Shown one piece after another: positions 1 to 13,574 of a stretch of 64,000 bases of DNA (the first letter of the stretch is position 1; the number at the start of each line of letters is the position of its first letter). The translations under genes and the position numbers were made by a program. The notes under the pieces were generated by a model. That model was not told the origin of the DNA. It was given only the letters and a program-made list of their open reading frames with translations, and searched no databases. Origin of the DNA: Pagrus major (Eukaryota > Chordata > Actinopteri > Spariformes > Sparidae); NCBI RefSeq assembly GCF_040436345.1, contig NC_133227.1, positions 18,047,501 to 18,111,500 on the forward strand. The letters run 5' to 3'.

Positions 1-230
1 CAGCTATAGTAAAGCCACTCCTAAAGAAACCCACCCTTGACTCAGCTGACATCCAAAACTACAGACCTGTATCTCTTCTTTCATTCCTCTCTAAAACCCT
101 GGAATGTGCCATCTGCAACTAACTGTCCTCCTACCTTTCACAAAACGACCTCCTTGACCGTAATCAGTCAGGCTTCAGGACTGCTCACTCCAGTGAGACG
201 GCCCTCCTCACAGTGAAGGCCGTCCCCGGC
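1..230 (+). mobile_element. L2-like LINE, reverse transcriptase fragment
   Basis: Translating the plus strand from the window edge gives a non-LTR reverse transcriptase stretch containing KPLLKKPTLDSAD, NYRPVSLLSFLSKTLE and NQSGFRTAHSSETALL, typical of L2/CR1-type fish LINEs. A TAA stop interrupts it after CAICN (near 119-121). The fragment stops matching at about 230 and nothing LINE-like follows. It matches the minus-strand copy near 8640-8850, so both belong to one family. Clade assignment is from memory; the LINE identity is secure. Confidence 0.85.
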
Positions 231-2780
231 AGCTGTGTCTCTGTTGGACAGGTAATGAGCCAGTTTGTTTTGTTGGGGGAATGTATTATTACCCTGCATT
301 ATATAGTCAACATAGCTAACGTTAGCTCCTTATGTTGCTGTCGTATGTATTAGCCCAATACTAACATCATTAGCATTGTTAGCTTGTAGCTAACGTTAGC
401 AAGCTAGCTATGATAGACTACTGCTGTATGAAACACATTTATGTGTAACATCACGTACTGTGGATCTGATTCATATAGCAGTGTTCACACATGCACTGTT
501 ACCCTGGGCTGTTTGGGCATTAGCCAGACGAGCTGTGTGTGAGAGGTCGACTAATTCTTGTGTGCTACACGTGTGAAAGGCCAAGTCCACTGTTCAGAGG
601 TCCTGGGAAGATTACATATATCTGCGAGTATAGTTTGCATTGTATTTGTGAGCCGCTGTTGTTAGATGATATTTATATGACATTCATTCATATAGCCTTT
701 GAACTAGACGTTTTAAAAATGTGCTGATGTTGCCTATTTCTGTGTCCTATAGTTATGAGAGGGACACATCAACTTCCAGTCTTGAAGCGTCAGTTCACAG
801 CAGAACCATGCCCTGATGTTTCCACTATTTCTGCAGAGTCTCTCTCAGACTTTATCAGACCACTGTTATTCATGTAATATGTGTCTTTGATGGATACATT
901 TCATAGATACATTTGTCCTTCTTTCATATGAAGTTGGTTTGCTTTCTGTGCGTGAATGTGCTCCTTAGCAGGGAAACAATACAAAAATAAATGGCATCAA
1001 CTCATTAGCTGTGCCAGGAAAATGCTTCAAGTACTGGTCCTCGCAGTCACGTGTTAGCCTACTGCTTGAGACTATTGCATATTAGTAAGACATTTTTTAA
1101 AAGAAAATAGACTTTGCATTTCAATTCATGATTTGACTGTCAGCTGACCACAGTAGAATGTGGGAAACACAGAAAGCACCTGACAATCCCTATAAATAAT
1201 CGCTTGCCACCCATCACATAAGCATCCCATCACCCACCTAACTCCAGACATTCTTTTTTTTTTTACATAGCAATAGTCCTGTGTTGTCTTTGACAGAATC
1301 AATCACATTTTTATGCCCCATAAACACATTTAGTTCTCCATCCTTATCCAGTTTTCTGTAAGTATTATAATTTTTGCAGAGATGATGGAACTCCTTTCTC
1401 TTAGGCCAAGTACTCCAAGGTGTACAACAAAAAGTCCAGCAAGTAGAGCTTGTACACACTATTGTCAAAATGCATAGAAAAAAATAATGAGAATGTGAAA
1501 CTATGTAAATTGCTCTGAAAGTGACATTTTGCTAACCCCCCAAAACCTAGAATTGGTAAATATGAAATGACTGTAAATTGCACAATTCTGATGTAACAGA
1601 GGCTATTTCTGGTTGTTTTCAAGAACATTGTCACTGCATAAAATGCAACTCAAGTTGTGGTGTTATAATGAATTAAATAATTTCAAGGTCCTTGAAATGC
1701 TATATTTACTGTCAGATAAGTATAGTATGCGCTATTCTTTCTACAGGACAATCACTGCCAAAACAGTAGAGGATTGAGACAGCACCGACATCAACAGCCT
1801 AATCTGTTGGCCAACACTGATCTGTGTTTATAATTAGTCAAGAAACCTCTGGATGTCCTTCCTCTATATAGTTGTTTATGCTAATTGTACTGTATATTGT
1901 CTAAATGATAAAAGGTCTACTATTTTTGTAGTGTTATTTATTTACATGTGTTCCAAAAAATGGAAAGAACTGTAATGGGATGGTTGTTTATGCTGGAAGT
2001 GTGAAGAAAAGGCGTTTATCATTTTCAAGACGTTATTCAAACAAGTTAGAGATACTGCAAAACAAGGAGTAAATACAGAATGACAAATAAATAGGTGTCA
2101 GGCAGAGTTCCAGCACTTGATGTGATTACTCCACACTAGTCCTTGAATTCTGGCCTGTAAAGCAACAGATGAGCAACATGATTAGATATTTTAATGGAAC
2201 AGAGCTCGACTGTCCACAGCATACTGTAAACATATACATTTTAAATGGTCAATACTTTAGACATTCCTGGACAAAACTGTACAGATGTCCGAATTTATAT
2301 AACATTGTTTTGAAGTACCAGCCCTTTATCTTTCTTTACATTTCTCTACTTACTGTGTTTATTGTTATGTACCAAAACACAAATTCAAATGGTGAAAAAC
2401 TGCTTGGCAAAAAATGAGATTCTGATTAGGGCACTTGTGTGTCCAAGTTATATGCCTGGTCAATATACTGTACAAACACAAATAGTTGTAGGTGGTGTTT
2501 ATCAGGAAAAAAAGCACCAGCAATGTTCTACTTTAGATGCTGACCTGCTCATGTGCTCACTGCTGGTTGCCCTCCCGTCATCCTCTGACAGGATGATGTC
2601 CTTCGCTCTGGTGTGTCTTCGTCATCAGAGTCAACTATGCTCTCATTGTGGAAGCTCTAACATGCAAAACATCATATCCTCATGAGTTCAATACAATATT
2701 CACGTTCGTCTGTGAATCACTGAGGGAAACAAAAAAATAAAACATATAGGCCCACCACTAATCTTGACATTTTAGCTTTG
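231..2780. other. no gene recognised; AT-rich non-coding
   Basis: No open frame here resembles a protein. Two copies of the 12-base palindrome GCTAACGTTAGC lie at 315-326 and 389-400 within a GCTA-rich patch, a simple pattern I associate with fish intergenic DNA. The remainder could be intron or intergenic sequence. Confidence 0.5.
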
Positions 2781-2877
2781 CCACTTCTTCTTTTTTTTTT
2801 TTTTTTGAATATAAATTTTTTTTTCAAGCACAAAGTTACTGAAATGAACTCACAATGACAGGACAATAGAAAGTGGA

Positions 2878-2898
2878 AAAAAAAAAAAAAAAAAAAAA

Positions 2899-2935
<37 letters not shown>

Positions 2936-2936
2936 G
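2878..2936. repeat. A-run plus (TAA)n microsatellite
   Basis: About 23 A are followed by about 12 TAA units on the plus strand, inside the 3' region of the L1-like element. It produces a meaningless tyrosine-rich open frame on the opposite strand. Confidence 0.9.
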
Positions 2937-3050
2937 TAATAAATGAATAAATAAAATACATTATGCAATAATCGAAGATACAGAAAAAAACAAAGGGTAG
3001 CATCACTGCTCATACATCATGCCAAGCCATCTCGAATGCAGGGAAATTAG

Positions 3051-3581
3051 TCAACCTGGTGTGCTGGTAGATTTTCCATATAAATTAAAAATGGTTGCCA
3101 TATTTTGTAAAAAAGTGGTACTTCTTTTCTGCATCCAATAAATTATTTTCTCTACGGGCAAGCTATTGATTTCACAAAGCCACATTTTAATTGGAAGGGG
3201 GGCGTCTGATTTCCACTTTATTGCAATACATTTCTTAGCAATTGTCAAAAGGATTTCTGTAAGTTTCTTAGCATAATTTGTCTCAAGATTGGAATTAGTA
3301 AAGTTCCCTAGTAAACAAATTTCAGGGTCCAGTGGAAACGTAACCCCGTGGATGTTTGATAGAGTTTCACAAACCCCCTGCCAAAACCCCTGCAGTTTAG
3401 AACACTGCCAGGTAGAATGAAGGAATGTTCCTTCCTCCGTGCCACATCTAAAACAAAGAGGTGATATATTGGAGTTGTATTTATGTAATTTATGTGGGGT
3501 AATATACAGCTGATGCAGGAAGTTGAATTGTATCAGCCTATACCTAGCATTTAAAGTAGAGGTGACCCCATCTCTGCACAA
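3051..3581 (-). pseudogene. L1-like ORF2 C-terminal region
   Basis: This 176-codon minus-strand frame is the C-terminal part of the L1-like ORF2. It contains a Cys/His cluster (CFRCG..EGTFLHSTWQC) of the kind found after the RT in L1-group ORF2 proteins, followed by a hydrophobic/basic tail and a stop at 3051. It is separated from the RT by 540 bases in which the frame shifts repeatedly (a related frame runs at 3866-3642). The catalytic YADD/FADD block of the RT was not found between the two segments, so internal sequence has been lost or scrambled. Confidence 0.75.
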
Positions 3582-4122
3582 GTTCCTCCATAACTGCTCC
3601 TCAGTAGTTATTCCCAGGTCCTTCTCCCATTTAATCCTTAATCATTCCATATCTGGTATTGATAAAGTCGACATAAGAGCTGTATACACCCTTGAGATAG
3701 TTCTAAATAATGGTTGGCCAGCATGACACAGATGCTCAACTGGAGACGTGGGAGGTAAATTCCAATCTCCTTTTTGATTGGCTCTAATAAAGTCACATAA
3801 CTGGAGATAACTAAGGAAATCATTAGTTGTCAAACTGTACTTTTCTTTTAACTGTTCTAGAGACATAAAACTTGTCTTGATAGCAGTGTTCTAGGTGGCA
3901 AATACCTTTCTCCTGCCAAGATCTAAAGTTGCCACTCTGAAGGATCATTGGTAGTAATCTATTTCCCCATAATGGAGTTTTAGGAGAAAGAAATCCTTCT
4001 ATCTTAAAGAGTTTATACCAAACTTGGATTGAATGGATGATTAAAGGATAATCAGTTGCAGTTTTGATTGTTTTTTTTATCCCATTTATACAATAAATTT
4101 GTTGGTGTCTCCTCTTTCATCT

Positions 4123-4707
4123 CTATCCTTTCAATATTGAGCCATGAAGGAGGAGGGCCCGTGTCAAACATATATTAGGATTGCTTCTAATGGCCTCCGC
4201 CAGGGGCTCAATGGCAAGCACAAAGAGGGCGGGGCTAGCTGGATCCTCCTGTCTGTTGCCTCTATAAAGCCAGAATGAGCCAGATGTGATCCCGTTTGAA
4301 ATAACCCTAGCCTGGGGGGATCTGTAAAGAGATTTTATCAAATCAATAAACCCAGCACCGAAACCAAATTTCTTCAGAACGCAAAATAGATACGACCATT
4401 CAACCGTATCCAAAGCGTTTTCGGCATCAAGTGAGACAGCCATACTTGGTATCTTATTTTTGTCAGCAAGATGTATTATGTTAAACAAACACCTTAAATT
4501 ATTAGTGGACAGTCTATTTATAATAAACCCTGTTTGATCCAGGTTGACAAGCAGGGGAAGACACATTTCTAATCTTTTAGCTATCATTTTAGTAACTAAT
4601 TTATAATCTGTGTTGAGGAGTGAGATTGGTCTATAAGAGGAACATTTTTGAGGATCTTTCCCTTTTTTGTGGATAACTGTAATAACAGCTTGGAGGTGCT
4701 CGAGCAA
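4123..4707 (-). pseudogene. L1-like ORF2 reverse transcriptase, N-terminal half
   Basis: RT motifs are recognisable in order: VIHKKGKDPQKCSSYRPISLLN, then DQTGFI, then SLDAENALD with the first catalytic Asp (usual form SLDAEKAFD). Next is RGNRQEDPASPALF, which stands where RGxRQGCPLSP is expected and has lost the Gly-Cys pair. The frame ends soon after the AIEPLAEAIR block, before the metal-binding YADD/FADD. Substitutions in the conserved RQG motif and the missing active-site pair make this copy catalytically dead. Confidence 0.85.
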
Positions 4708-6433
4708 AGCAGGACATACGGGTGTCCGTCTTGCTTTGCTCGAGCACCTCCATCAACAGTGGTATAAGAAGGTCTTGGAATTCTTTATAAAATTCAGATG
4801 GAAAGCCATCATCCCCAGGTGATTTATTTACAGGAAGTGATTTAATAGTGTCCAACAATTCAGCACTAGAAAAGGGCTTCTCCACACTCTCCCTGTCTTC
4901 CTCTGATAAACATGGCAAGTCAATGGAGGATAAGAAAGACTCCATTTTAGATAAATCTCCATGAGATTGTGATGTATAAAGGTCCATATAATACTTTTTA
5001 AAGGCCTCATTAATTTCAGTTGGATTATAAATTATAACTTTGGATGGTGTTTCTATAGCATTAATTGTTTGTTTACTTTCCTCAGTTTTAAGTTGCCATG
5101 CTAGCACTTTATGTGCTTTTTCCCCCAAGTTCATAGAATTGTTGTTTTTGGTCCTAGTTATTGCCCTCTCTGCTTGATATGTATTTATAGTGTCGTATTT
5201 TAATTTCAGATTTACCAATTCTCTGCATATGTTCTTATTTGGGGCATTTTGGTATGTTTTCTCAAGTGCATGAATTTGTAGTTCCAGAGTATTAAGCTCA
5301 GCGCTGTGTTTCTTCTTTAACCCTTTTGTATAGGATATAATTTGGCCCCTCAGAAAGGCTTTTAATGTGTCCCAAAAAATGAAAATATTAGGAGCAGATG
5401 ATCTATTTGTTAAAGTGAAAAAGTCAATCTGTTCTCTGATGACAGTGCAGAATTTGGGTTGTTTAAAAAGTGTAGGGTTAAGCCTCCATCTGTACATTTC
5501 AGTTACCCTGTCAGGAATGGATACAGACAGCACCAAAGGAGAGTGATCAGCACTAAGCAGTCTCGGAAGGTATTCAATGTCTATCACTCTATGAAATATT
5601 TGACTAGAAATCAAAAAATTATCTATACGGGTATGACAGTTGTGAGGGTGCGAATACAATGAATAGCCTCTATCCTGTGGATGCATCTGCCTCCAGACAT
5701 CGATTAAGTCTCTCATGAAAGAAATCGTGGTTTTAGCTGATTTGGTGAGAAGACAGGGTCTATCAGAAGATCCATCTAGCACAGTATCTAAACAGAAGTT
5801 TAAATCTCCTCCTACCAAATGAAACCCAGGCACTTGGGAGACCTGAAGAAAGACCTCCTGCATAAATACATGATCGTCAAAATTAGGTGCATAAATGTTC
5901 ATAAAGGTCCAGGATTCTGAATACATCTGCCCTTGTACCATTATATATCTACCTGAAGGGTCAGATACAGTTTTAGTAGCAACAAAGGGGACATTTTTAT
6001 GCAGCAAAATCGTTGTTCCTCTCGACTTTGAACTAAATGATGAAAAGAAAACTTGACCCACCCAATCTCTTCTCAGCTTTTTATGCTCGCTGTCTGTTAG
6101 GTGTGTTTCTTGTAGGTAAACAATGTCAGGTTGTAATTTTTTGAGGCAAGTATAGACTCTTTTTCTTTTGATAGGGCTATTCAATCCTTTGACATTAAAT
6201 GTTACAAATTTCAATGGACTTGAACATGAACTTAAGTTGTACTGAATAGTAACTGAACTATTATCCCTTTTATCTAAGTAACCAACCAATGCTACTATGG
6301 AGAAAAGATGTCTCTCTCTCTGATAGGTAGAAATAAAGATACATTTGACCAAACAAAAAACAAACAAACAAACAAAAACATATAACATATACACCACTCT
6401 TCTCGATTGCCAGTCTACCATCCTGACAACCAA
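4631..6433 (-). pseudogene. L1-like ORF2, endonuclease domain and linker
   Basis: A long minus-strand frame (600 codons) encodes an apurinic-type (EEP) endonuclease. Motifs in order are FNVKGLNSP, IVYLQETHL (metal-binding Glu), MNIYAPN, GGDLNFCLD, HTRIDNFLIS and ADHSPLVLSV (catalytic Asp-His). After this comes a coiled linker and the KSPGDDGFPSEFYK block that precedes the RT in L1 ORF2s. The true start is probably near 6220, because the first 70 residues look unlike ORF2. The frame leaves the RT frame at a 60-bp palindrome (4692-4751), so the protein ends in an unrelated tail. The endonuclease motifs themselves look intact. Confidence 0.85.
4692..4751. repeat. 60-bp palindrome inside L1-like ORF2
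   Basis: GGAGGTGCTCGAGCAAAGCA at 4692-4711 is the exact reverse complement of 4732-4751, with a 20-base centre. It sits between the endonuclease linker and the RT of the minus-strand LINE and coincides with the frameshift between them. It looks like a templated inverted duplication of ORF2 sequence rather than a separate element. Confidence 0.9.
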
Positions 6434-6850
6434 ATGTGAACCTAGTGTGAAGAATCTAAGGTGCTCGCCTTTCCTTCCTCCCTAAACTCAGACATGAACT
6501 GAACCTGCAAGCTCTCATAACATTTCTAAAAGTGTTTAAACAAATGCTATTATATCCCACTTGTGGAAGACATTTCAGCCCATAGAGATACATTCCCTGG
6601 CCGCCCAGATGGATGGATGATTATAGATTATAATAAAATAATAAAATGAACTGTAAGTAATAACATGTTCAATTATTAACTAATCAAATACCTTTATACT
6701 TATAGATGTACTCACCGGCACCCTGGTACAAAACCAAAATAAAAGAGACAAATAAAATATGAAAATGAAATCATAGTTGGTTAGAAGGACCAGTCCGGTT
6801 CACTCTAATGCCAGGGGGCTAGAGACTAATGTCAATCCAATTCACTTGTC

Positions 6851-7733
6851 TCAGGGGCAGTGGCCCTGAGCACTGTCGAAAAAGCGGGTTCCTCCGGCGT
6901 CTGGCTGGACCTTCAGGCGTGCAGGATAGATGAAGTAGCAGGCGATGTTTCTCACTTTAATCGCTTGTAGTGCAGGGACGAGCTGTTTAGGGCGTTTGGC
7001 TAATTCCGGGCACATATCGAGGAAGAAGCTAATTTTCATGTTGTTGTAGCAGATATTCCCCCTCTTCTTGGCTAGGGCCAGTATTTTTTCTCGATCTTGA
7101 AACCGAAGTAGACGGATCAAAACAGGTCTGGGGCTGAGACGAGGAGGCTAACCTGGTCTAGGCTCCGTAATCACGGTCCTGTGTGCTCGTTCGATTTCAA
7201 CCTCCAGCCGCGGCACTGTTGCGTCTGAGTCGTCGGCCCCCAGAACTGCCGGTATCAAGTCTGTGAAGAATTTCACAGGGTCCATGCCCTCAGTGCCTTC
7301 TTTTAGTCCCACAACACAAACATTATTCCTTCTGCTGTGATTTTCGAGCTGGACGATTTTTCTTTTGAGGAATTCGTTGTCCCTTTTTAGCTGCTTTGTC
7401 AGCTGTTTAATCTCACTTACTGCGTCCTCTGTGTCACTGATACGGTTCTCAGCCTCTGTTACCCTCGTTAGCACGTTATCCAAAGTAGCCTTCACTCCAT
7501 TGATCGAAGTTTGGAGTTGTCAATTTTCTCCGAGAGAGACTTCTTTAACTCATGAATTTCCCTGAGCGCAACGTGGATTGAGAATCCTCAAATTTGCACA
7601 GTGTTGAATTCACATTGTCCGCTGCCATGCCTGTCTCACTTCGGCTAGTGTTAGCTTTAGGAGACACAACTCCTTCTTTGCTAGCAACAGTTTTGTCGTC
7701 TTTCTTATCTTTCTTTGTTTCGAAGTCGAGCAT
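6851..7733 (-). pseudogene. L1-like ORF1 (coiled coil plus RRM-like, nucleic-acid binding)
   Basis: Three consecutive minus-strand frames make one broken ORF1. The first (7733-7545) is Lys/Ser-rich. The second (7495-7148) has a heptad coiled coil with ENRISDTEDAVSEIKQL and QLENHSRRNNVCVVGLKEG. The third (7120-6851) has RPVLIRLLRFQDREKIL-type sequence and MKISFFLDMCPELAKR. That pattern is the L1 ORF1p trimerisation coil, RRM-like domain and C-terminal domain. At least two frame breaks (about 7500-7540 and 7120-7150) separate the parts. The product would coat LINE RNA in ribonucleoprotein particles; this copy cannot make it. Confidence 0.8.
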
Positions 7734-7911
7734 CTATTTCACATCAACTGCCCTATATGTTATATTTACCCACTCTAATGTCCATGGTTTAATTTAGCAT
7801 TGTTTTATGTTAAGTTATAGGATAAGCTCAGTTCAGGCATGTCTGCTCAGCTACAAGGCATCCCAGAATCCAGCTTTGCCATTTCTAATGTAACCATAGC
7901 CAGCTTACATC

Positions 7912-9130
7912 GACATTTACATTTACATTTAGCAGACGCTTTTGTCCAAAGCGACTTACAATAAGTACATTTGTCACAAGAAAGAAACCACAACATATCA
8001 GTGTCGATAAAGTAGAAAAGAAAAAAATAGGCTGGGAGTCCAGCCAAGAGCGAGTTGCAGTAGTCCAGGCAGGAGATGACCAGCATTTGGACCAGGAGTT
8101 GCGTTGCATTCTTTGTGAGGAAAGACCGGATCCTGCAGATGTTGTAGAGGGCAAATCTGCAGGATCGGGCCACCGCGGTGATGTTGGGGGTGCAGGATAG
8201 TCCGTTCGCCGAGGATTACGCCCAGGTTCCACGCAATCGATGAAGGCAATACTGTGACTTCCTCGACAGTGACTGACAGGTCCATGTGAGGGCAGTCTTT
8301 CCCAAGGATGAAGAGGAGTTCAGTTTTACTAAGGTTGACCTTGAGGTGATGCGTAGTTGTCCAAGCGGAGATGTCTGCCAGACATTCCGAGATGCGTGTT
8401 GCAACGTGGGTATTGGAGGATGGGGGAAAAGAGAGGAACAGTTGGGTTTCATCTGCATAACAGTAGTAAGAGAATCCATGTGATGTGATTGCAGAGCCTA
8501 GTGATCTAGTGTATAGTGAAAACAGAAGTGGTCCTAGTACTGAGCCTTGAGGGGCACCAGTTTCCGGAAAGCAGGGTTTGGACAAGGAGCCATTCCATGT
8601 GACCTGAAAGGTGCGATTTGTCAGGTATGATGTCTCAGTCACTGTGAGGAGGGCCGTCTCAGTGGAGTGAGCGGTCCTGAAGCCTGACTGATTAGGGTCA
8701 AGGAGGTCATTTTATGAAAGATAGAAGGACAGTTGGTTGTAGACGGCACATTCCAGGGTTTTAGAGAGGAATGAGAGAAGAGATACAGGTCTGTAGTTTC
8801 TGATGTCAGCCGAGTCTAGGGTGGGTTTCTTTAGGAGTGGCTTTACTGTAGCTGTCTTGAAAGGAGCTGGAATAGGAAGAAGAGAGGAGGGAATCGGGTC
8901 AAGGGAACAGGTGGTGGCACGGTTAGACGTCACTAGCGTGTGAACATCTTCAGGGGAGAGAAAGCTGAAGCAGGTAAGGCCGTCATAGGTGAGGGATGGG
9001 GAGGTGCTTTCTGGAAGGGCATAGGAGTAAATGGAGCTGATGTGTTTTACTTTCTTGGTAAAGAAAGTAAAAGGGGGGGGGGGGGGGACAGAAAGTGTTT
9101 AAAGAGGAGGAGAGGGAGGATAACAGAGTG
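7912..9130 (-). mobile_element. L2-like LINE, 5'-truncated, with RT and 3' tail
   Basis: On the minus strand, TSNRATTCSLDPIPSS leads into KPLLKKPTLDSADIRNYRPVSLL (8933-8712), then GAPQGSVLGPLLFSLY and YCYADETQLFLSFPPSS (8642-8000), and finally LDYCNSLLAGLP (about 8050). This is the L2/CR1-type RT order. The 3' end (7965-7914, minus) reads TAAGTCGCTTTGG, AAAAGCGTCTGC and then AAATGT repeats, the usual tail of fish L2 LINEs as I remember it. The RT active site reads YADE rather than YADD, and frames shift near 8700 and 8130. The 5' part is missing. Upstream to about 9230 there are weaker matches and a G run at 9065-9088. Confidence 0.85.
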
Positions 9131-9230
9131 GAGGAGGCTTCCTCAGTGGACATTAGAGAGAATACTTCTGTAGATGGTAGTGAGGAAAGAACAGTTGAGG
9201 AGAGAGTGCAGCTGTTGCTAGCTAACCAGC

Positions 9231-10915
<1,685 letters not shown>

Positions 10916-11152
10916 GGCTCCTTCAATCTCTGAACTACATTATATAATAGCTGCTCTATGAGCAATTCATAAATGGATACAACCTTTGTTAGTTTTATTA
11001 AAGTATTCAAATGTGTAACATTTGGGCCATGCATGCACCTTTTCTGTGGTCTTCATCAGTTTCTGCTTTAAATGATTGGTTTTAACACGTTAACTTTTCA
11101 TACCACTGTTTTTATTTTTATTTTTTTATATATACAGCATGTTTACTGTTGA

Positions 11153-11158
11153 AATAAA
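11153..11158 (+). terminator. AATAAA polyadenylation signal for the ovol transcript
   Basis: AATAAA lies 238 bases past the ovol stop codon, after a T-rich stretch, in an otherwise gene-free region. It is a reasonable 3' end for the short 3' UTR; a more distal signal cannot be excluded. Confidence 0.55.
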
Positions 11159-11159
11159 A

Positions 11160-12063
11160 ATGATGGATCACAATGTATTCTTAATGTTTTGTTGTTTCAT
11201 TTCATATGCATTTTTGCCAAATTCAGCTGATTGTTTTTTTTGTTTGTTTGTTCACAATTGACCACTCATGCACATGTATGTTTGGAGTGGACTGTTGCAC
11301 TGGCCTGGCCATCAAGCTAAATTTTGGGTTTGTTGTCTTGCTCAAGGACAAAATGTGGACAGGAAAATTGAATCACCAATCCTGTAAATATTTAAAGGCA
11401 GCAAAGGTGATAGTCAGGTGATGTGGTATAAAGACCAACAAGAGGAGGTAGGGGTGGATGGATGGGTCACATACATAATGTAACTTAAGTTGTGTACATA
11501 ACGTGTATGTAAGTTAAGTTACATTAGTAACTTATTTTAACCCAAACCATGATGCTTTTCTAAACTTAGACAAGTAGGTAAGGTTTTGTTTTAGGTTAAC
11601 TAAACTGCAACCATACGACAAGGGTCTGGTACGCCTGTTGCTGGTGGAGCTGCAACAGTCATGTTTTGGGAACAATGATATGTACCATTTTGGCAACCAA
11701 TTCACTCAATTAACTTTGACAACAATTAATGTTCACCAGCTAGTCTCTAATTGTGTCTGTCTGCTGTTTGGTGCTAGTTAGTGTACAGTGAGGGCAGGCA
11801 GCCCTGTGGGGAGAAAGATGGAGAGCCTGAGTTTGTTTGCTGGCCGCTGAGTGATAGGAAGGCAAGTATTGTATCTCCACAGCTGTTTCTCCCTCTTTGC
11901 TACGCTCCAAGCGTTAGCTCTCTTTGGCTCTTCTCCACCTCTCTCCCCACTCCATTAGTAGTTTGCTTTGCTACATGGCTAATTTTGACGTTAGTTGAAT
12001 TATACTTCACTAGACTCAGGGTCTTTGCATGTAACTAACCATCTTCTCTAACCTGGCATTACG

Positions 12064-12117
<54 letters not shown>

Positions 12118-13570
12118 CTTTAACCTGGAGCATATCAGACCCACATGTGATATCAGTGAGTACATGATGCAAGCACCACCATCGTTTATTTGTTCTCTCC
12201 TATCAAAGAAACAAGTGGTGATCCACCATCTTGGACCTGAGTCCAACCCTTCAATCAGCCATCATGTAGTACCTTTTGATCAGCCATTTTGTTTGTGGTC
12301 TTGCTTTGTCCATGCCACGCAGTGTGGTACTTTGAACTTTAGCCACCATTTTGCTTTTGTGCTTCCAGACAAACACACACACACACACACACACGCACCT
12401 ATACATAGTACATGTTAGTTAGATTGTGTGTTTTCATTTTGTGTTAAATAAAAGACTTTTGAACCTTCATGCCGTTTATTTAATATTGTACAAGAGTGAA
12501 TGTTGCCACCCTCTACTCTGTCAGGGACTCCAAAATCCTTCAACCATTACTAGCTGTTATGGTAATTTTGGTTGTAGTTATTAAGTTAATTATTATTATT
12601 TTTTCAAATCATTTCATATTTTGAATGCTGTCAGGATGTAATGTTACACAAATATGATAGAAAATGCTTTTGAACATAATAACCTACCCAAGCTTTAATT
12701 ATTAATCAGAGTTACAACCTGACAGTTTAGTACCTTTTTATGAAATTGATTTCTTGAATTGGCTATCTTTTCCCTTCTTCAAGGGTGATGCCCCGAGGTG
12801 ATCTAATGAAAATTGGATCTTATTATTCATCATAATTAATAATTATCCCTGATAATCATGAATTATTATTAACCAAAAGACCCCTATTAATGTTGCATGA
12901 AGCACTACAAATTCCTGATAATAGTAGAGTTTTATTGCACCTTTTAGAGATGTAACCTCTTAAATTCATGACACTGAAATTCTTAAATTTGAGTCTAAAG
13001 AATTTGTAGTCACATTTTAGTGGGGTTAGACACTTGCATGAATGATGATTGGTGTCAATAAGCTGTGCTAAAAGTGGTAAAAGTTGGCATGTGCAAACTT
13101 AAGGTGCATTTAGGAGAGCTCAGTACAACAGTTTCTCTTCAAGGCTTGAAGCTCCCCCCCTTCTGCACACACCAGCAGGTACGACTCACTCTTCACCTGT
13201 GGCAGGCGAACCTGCAGAACAAAAAGAACAGAGCATAAAAAGGTCATGTCTTTGAAATAGATTAAAAACTAACCTGTATGCTGTGTTGATTCATGATTCA
13301 GCCAGGTTGATGATAATTACAATTATCAACTCAGGTTTTTTCAATTCTTTAGACATCTGCTCAGTTGACTGCTGGGTGGAGCCATGCTAAGAATTGCCTT
13401 GTTCTCCAAATTTTCAATTTCTTTTGGTGGCAGAAATATATTCATCAGCATTGGAGAAGAAAGCAGGTCTTTTGGATTAAGAGCAGCAGACTTTCAGACC
13501 AACCACCCCATGGAGGAAGAGCGTTGGAATAAAAACCATGCCAATCCAGCTTGGTTTAAGGCTGCTCCTG
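11160..13570. other. no gene recognised; non-coding
   Basis: Apart from the microsatellites at 12066-12115 and 12370-12392, I see only AT-rich DNA without conserved frames. Short open frames overlapping the CA tracts are repeat artefacts. The segment 13130-13570 lies immediately left of a Tc1 remnant and may include its decayed 5' part. Confidence 0.5.
12066..12115. repeat. (AC)n microsatellite
   Basis: About 25 uninterrupted CA dinucleotides. A shorter CA tract follows at 12370-12392. Confidence 0.97.
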
Positions 13571-13574
13571 GCTA

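Larger units (their letters stand above)
2785..7735 (-). mobile_element. L1-like (Tx1/L1 group) LINE, nearly full length, decayed
   Basis: On the minus strand an ORF1-like coiled-coil/RRM protein (7733-6851) is followed by an ORF2 with apurinic-type endonuclease (about 6220-5480), a reverse transcriptase start (4707-4123) and a cysteine/histidine C-terminal region (3581-3051). T runs on the plus strand at 2789-2805 and 2816-2825 fit an A-rich 3' tail on the minus strand. ORF2 is broken into several frames, so the copy is dead. Order and domain content are those of the L1 group; whether it is Tx1-like or another fish L1 needs a search. The 5' end is placed at the ORF1 start because no further LINE signal was seen. 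Confidence 0.85.

Noticed and set aside
1238..1634. Overlapping minus frames of 76-77 codons
   Set aside because: No motif, no splice or start context, AT-rich background; expected by chance.
2717..3013. 98-codon frame with a Tyr run
   Set aside because: Translation of the (TAA)n and A tracts in the L1 3' region.
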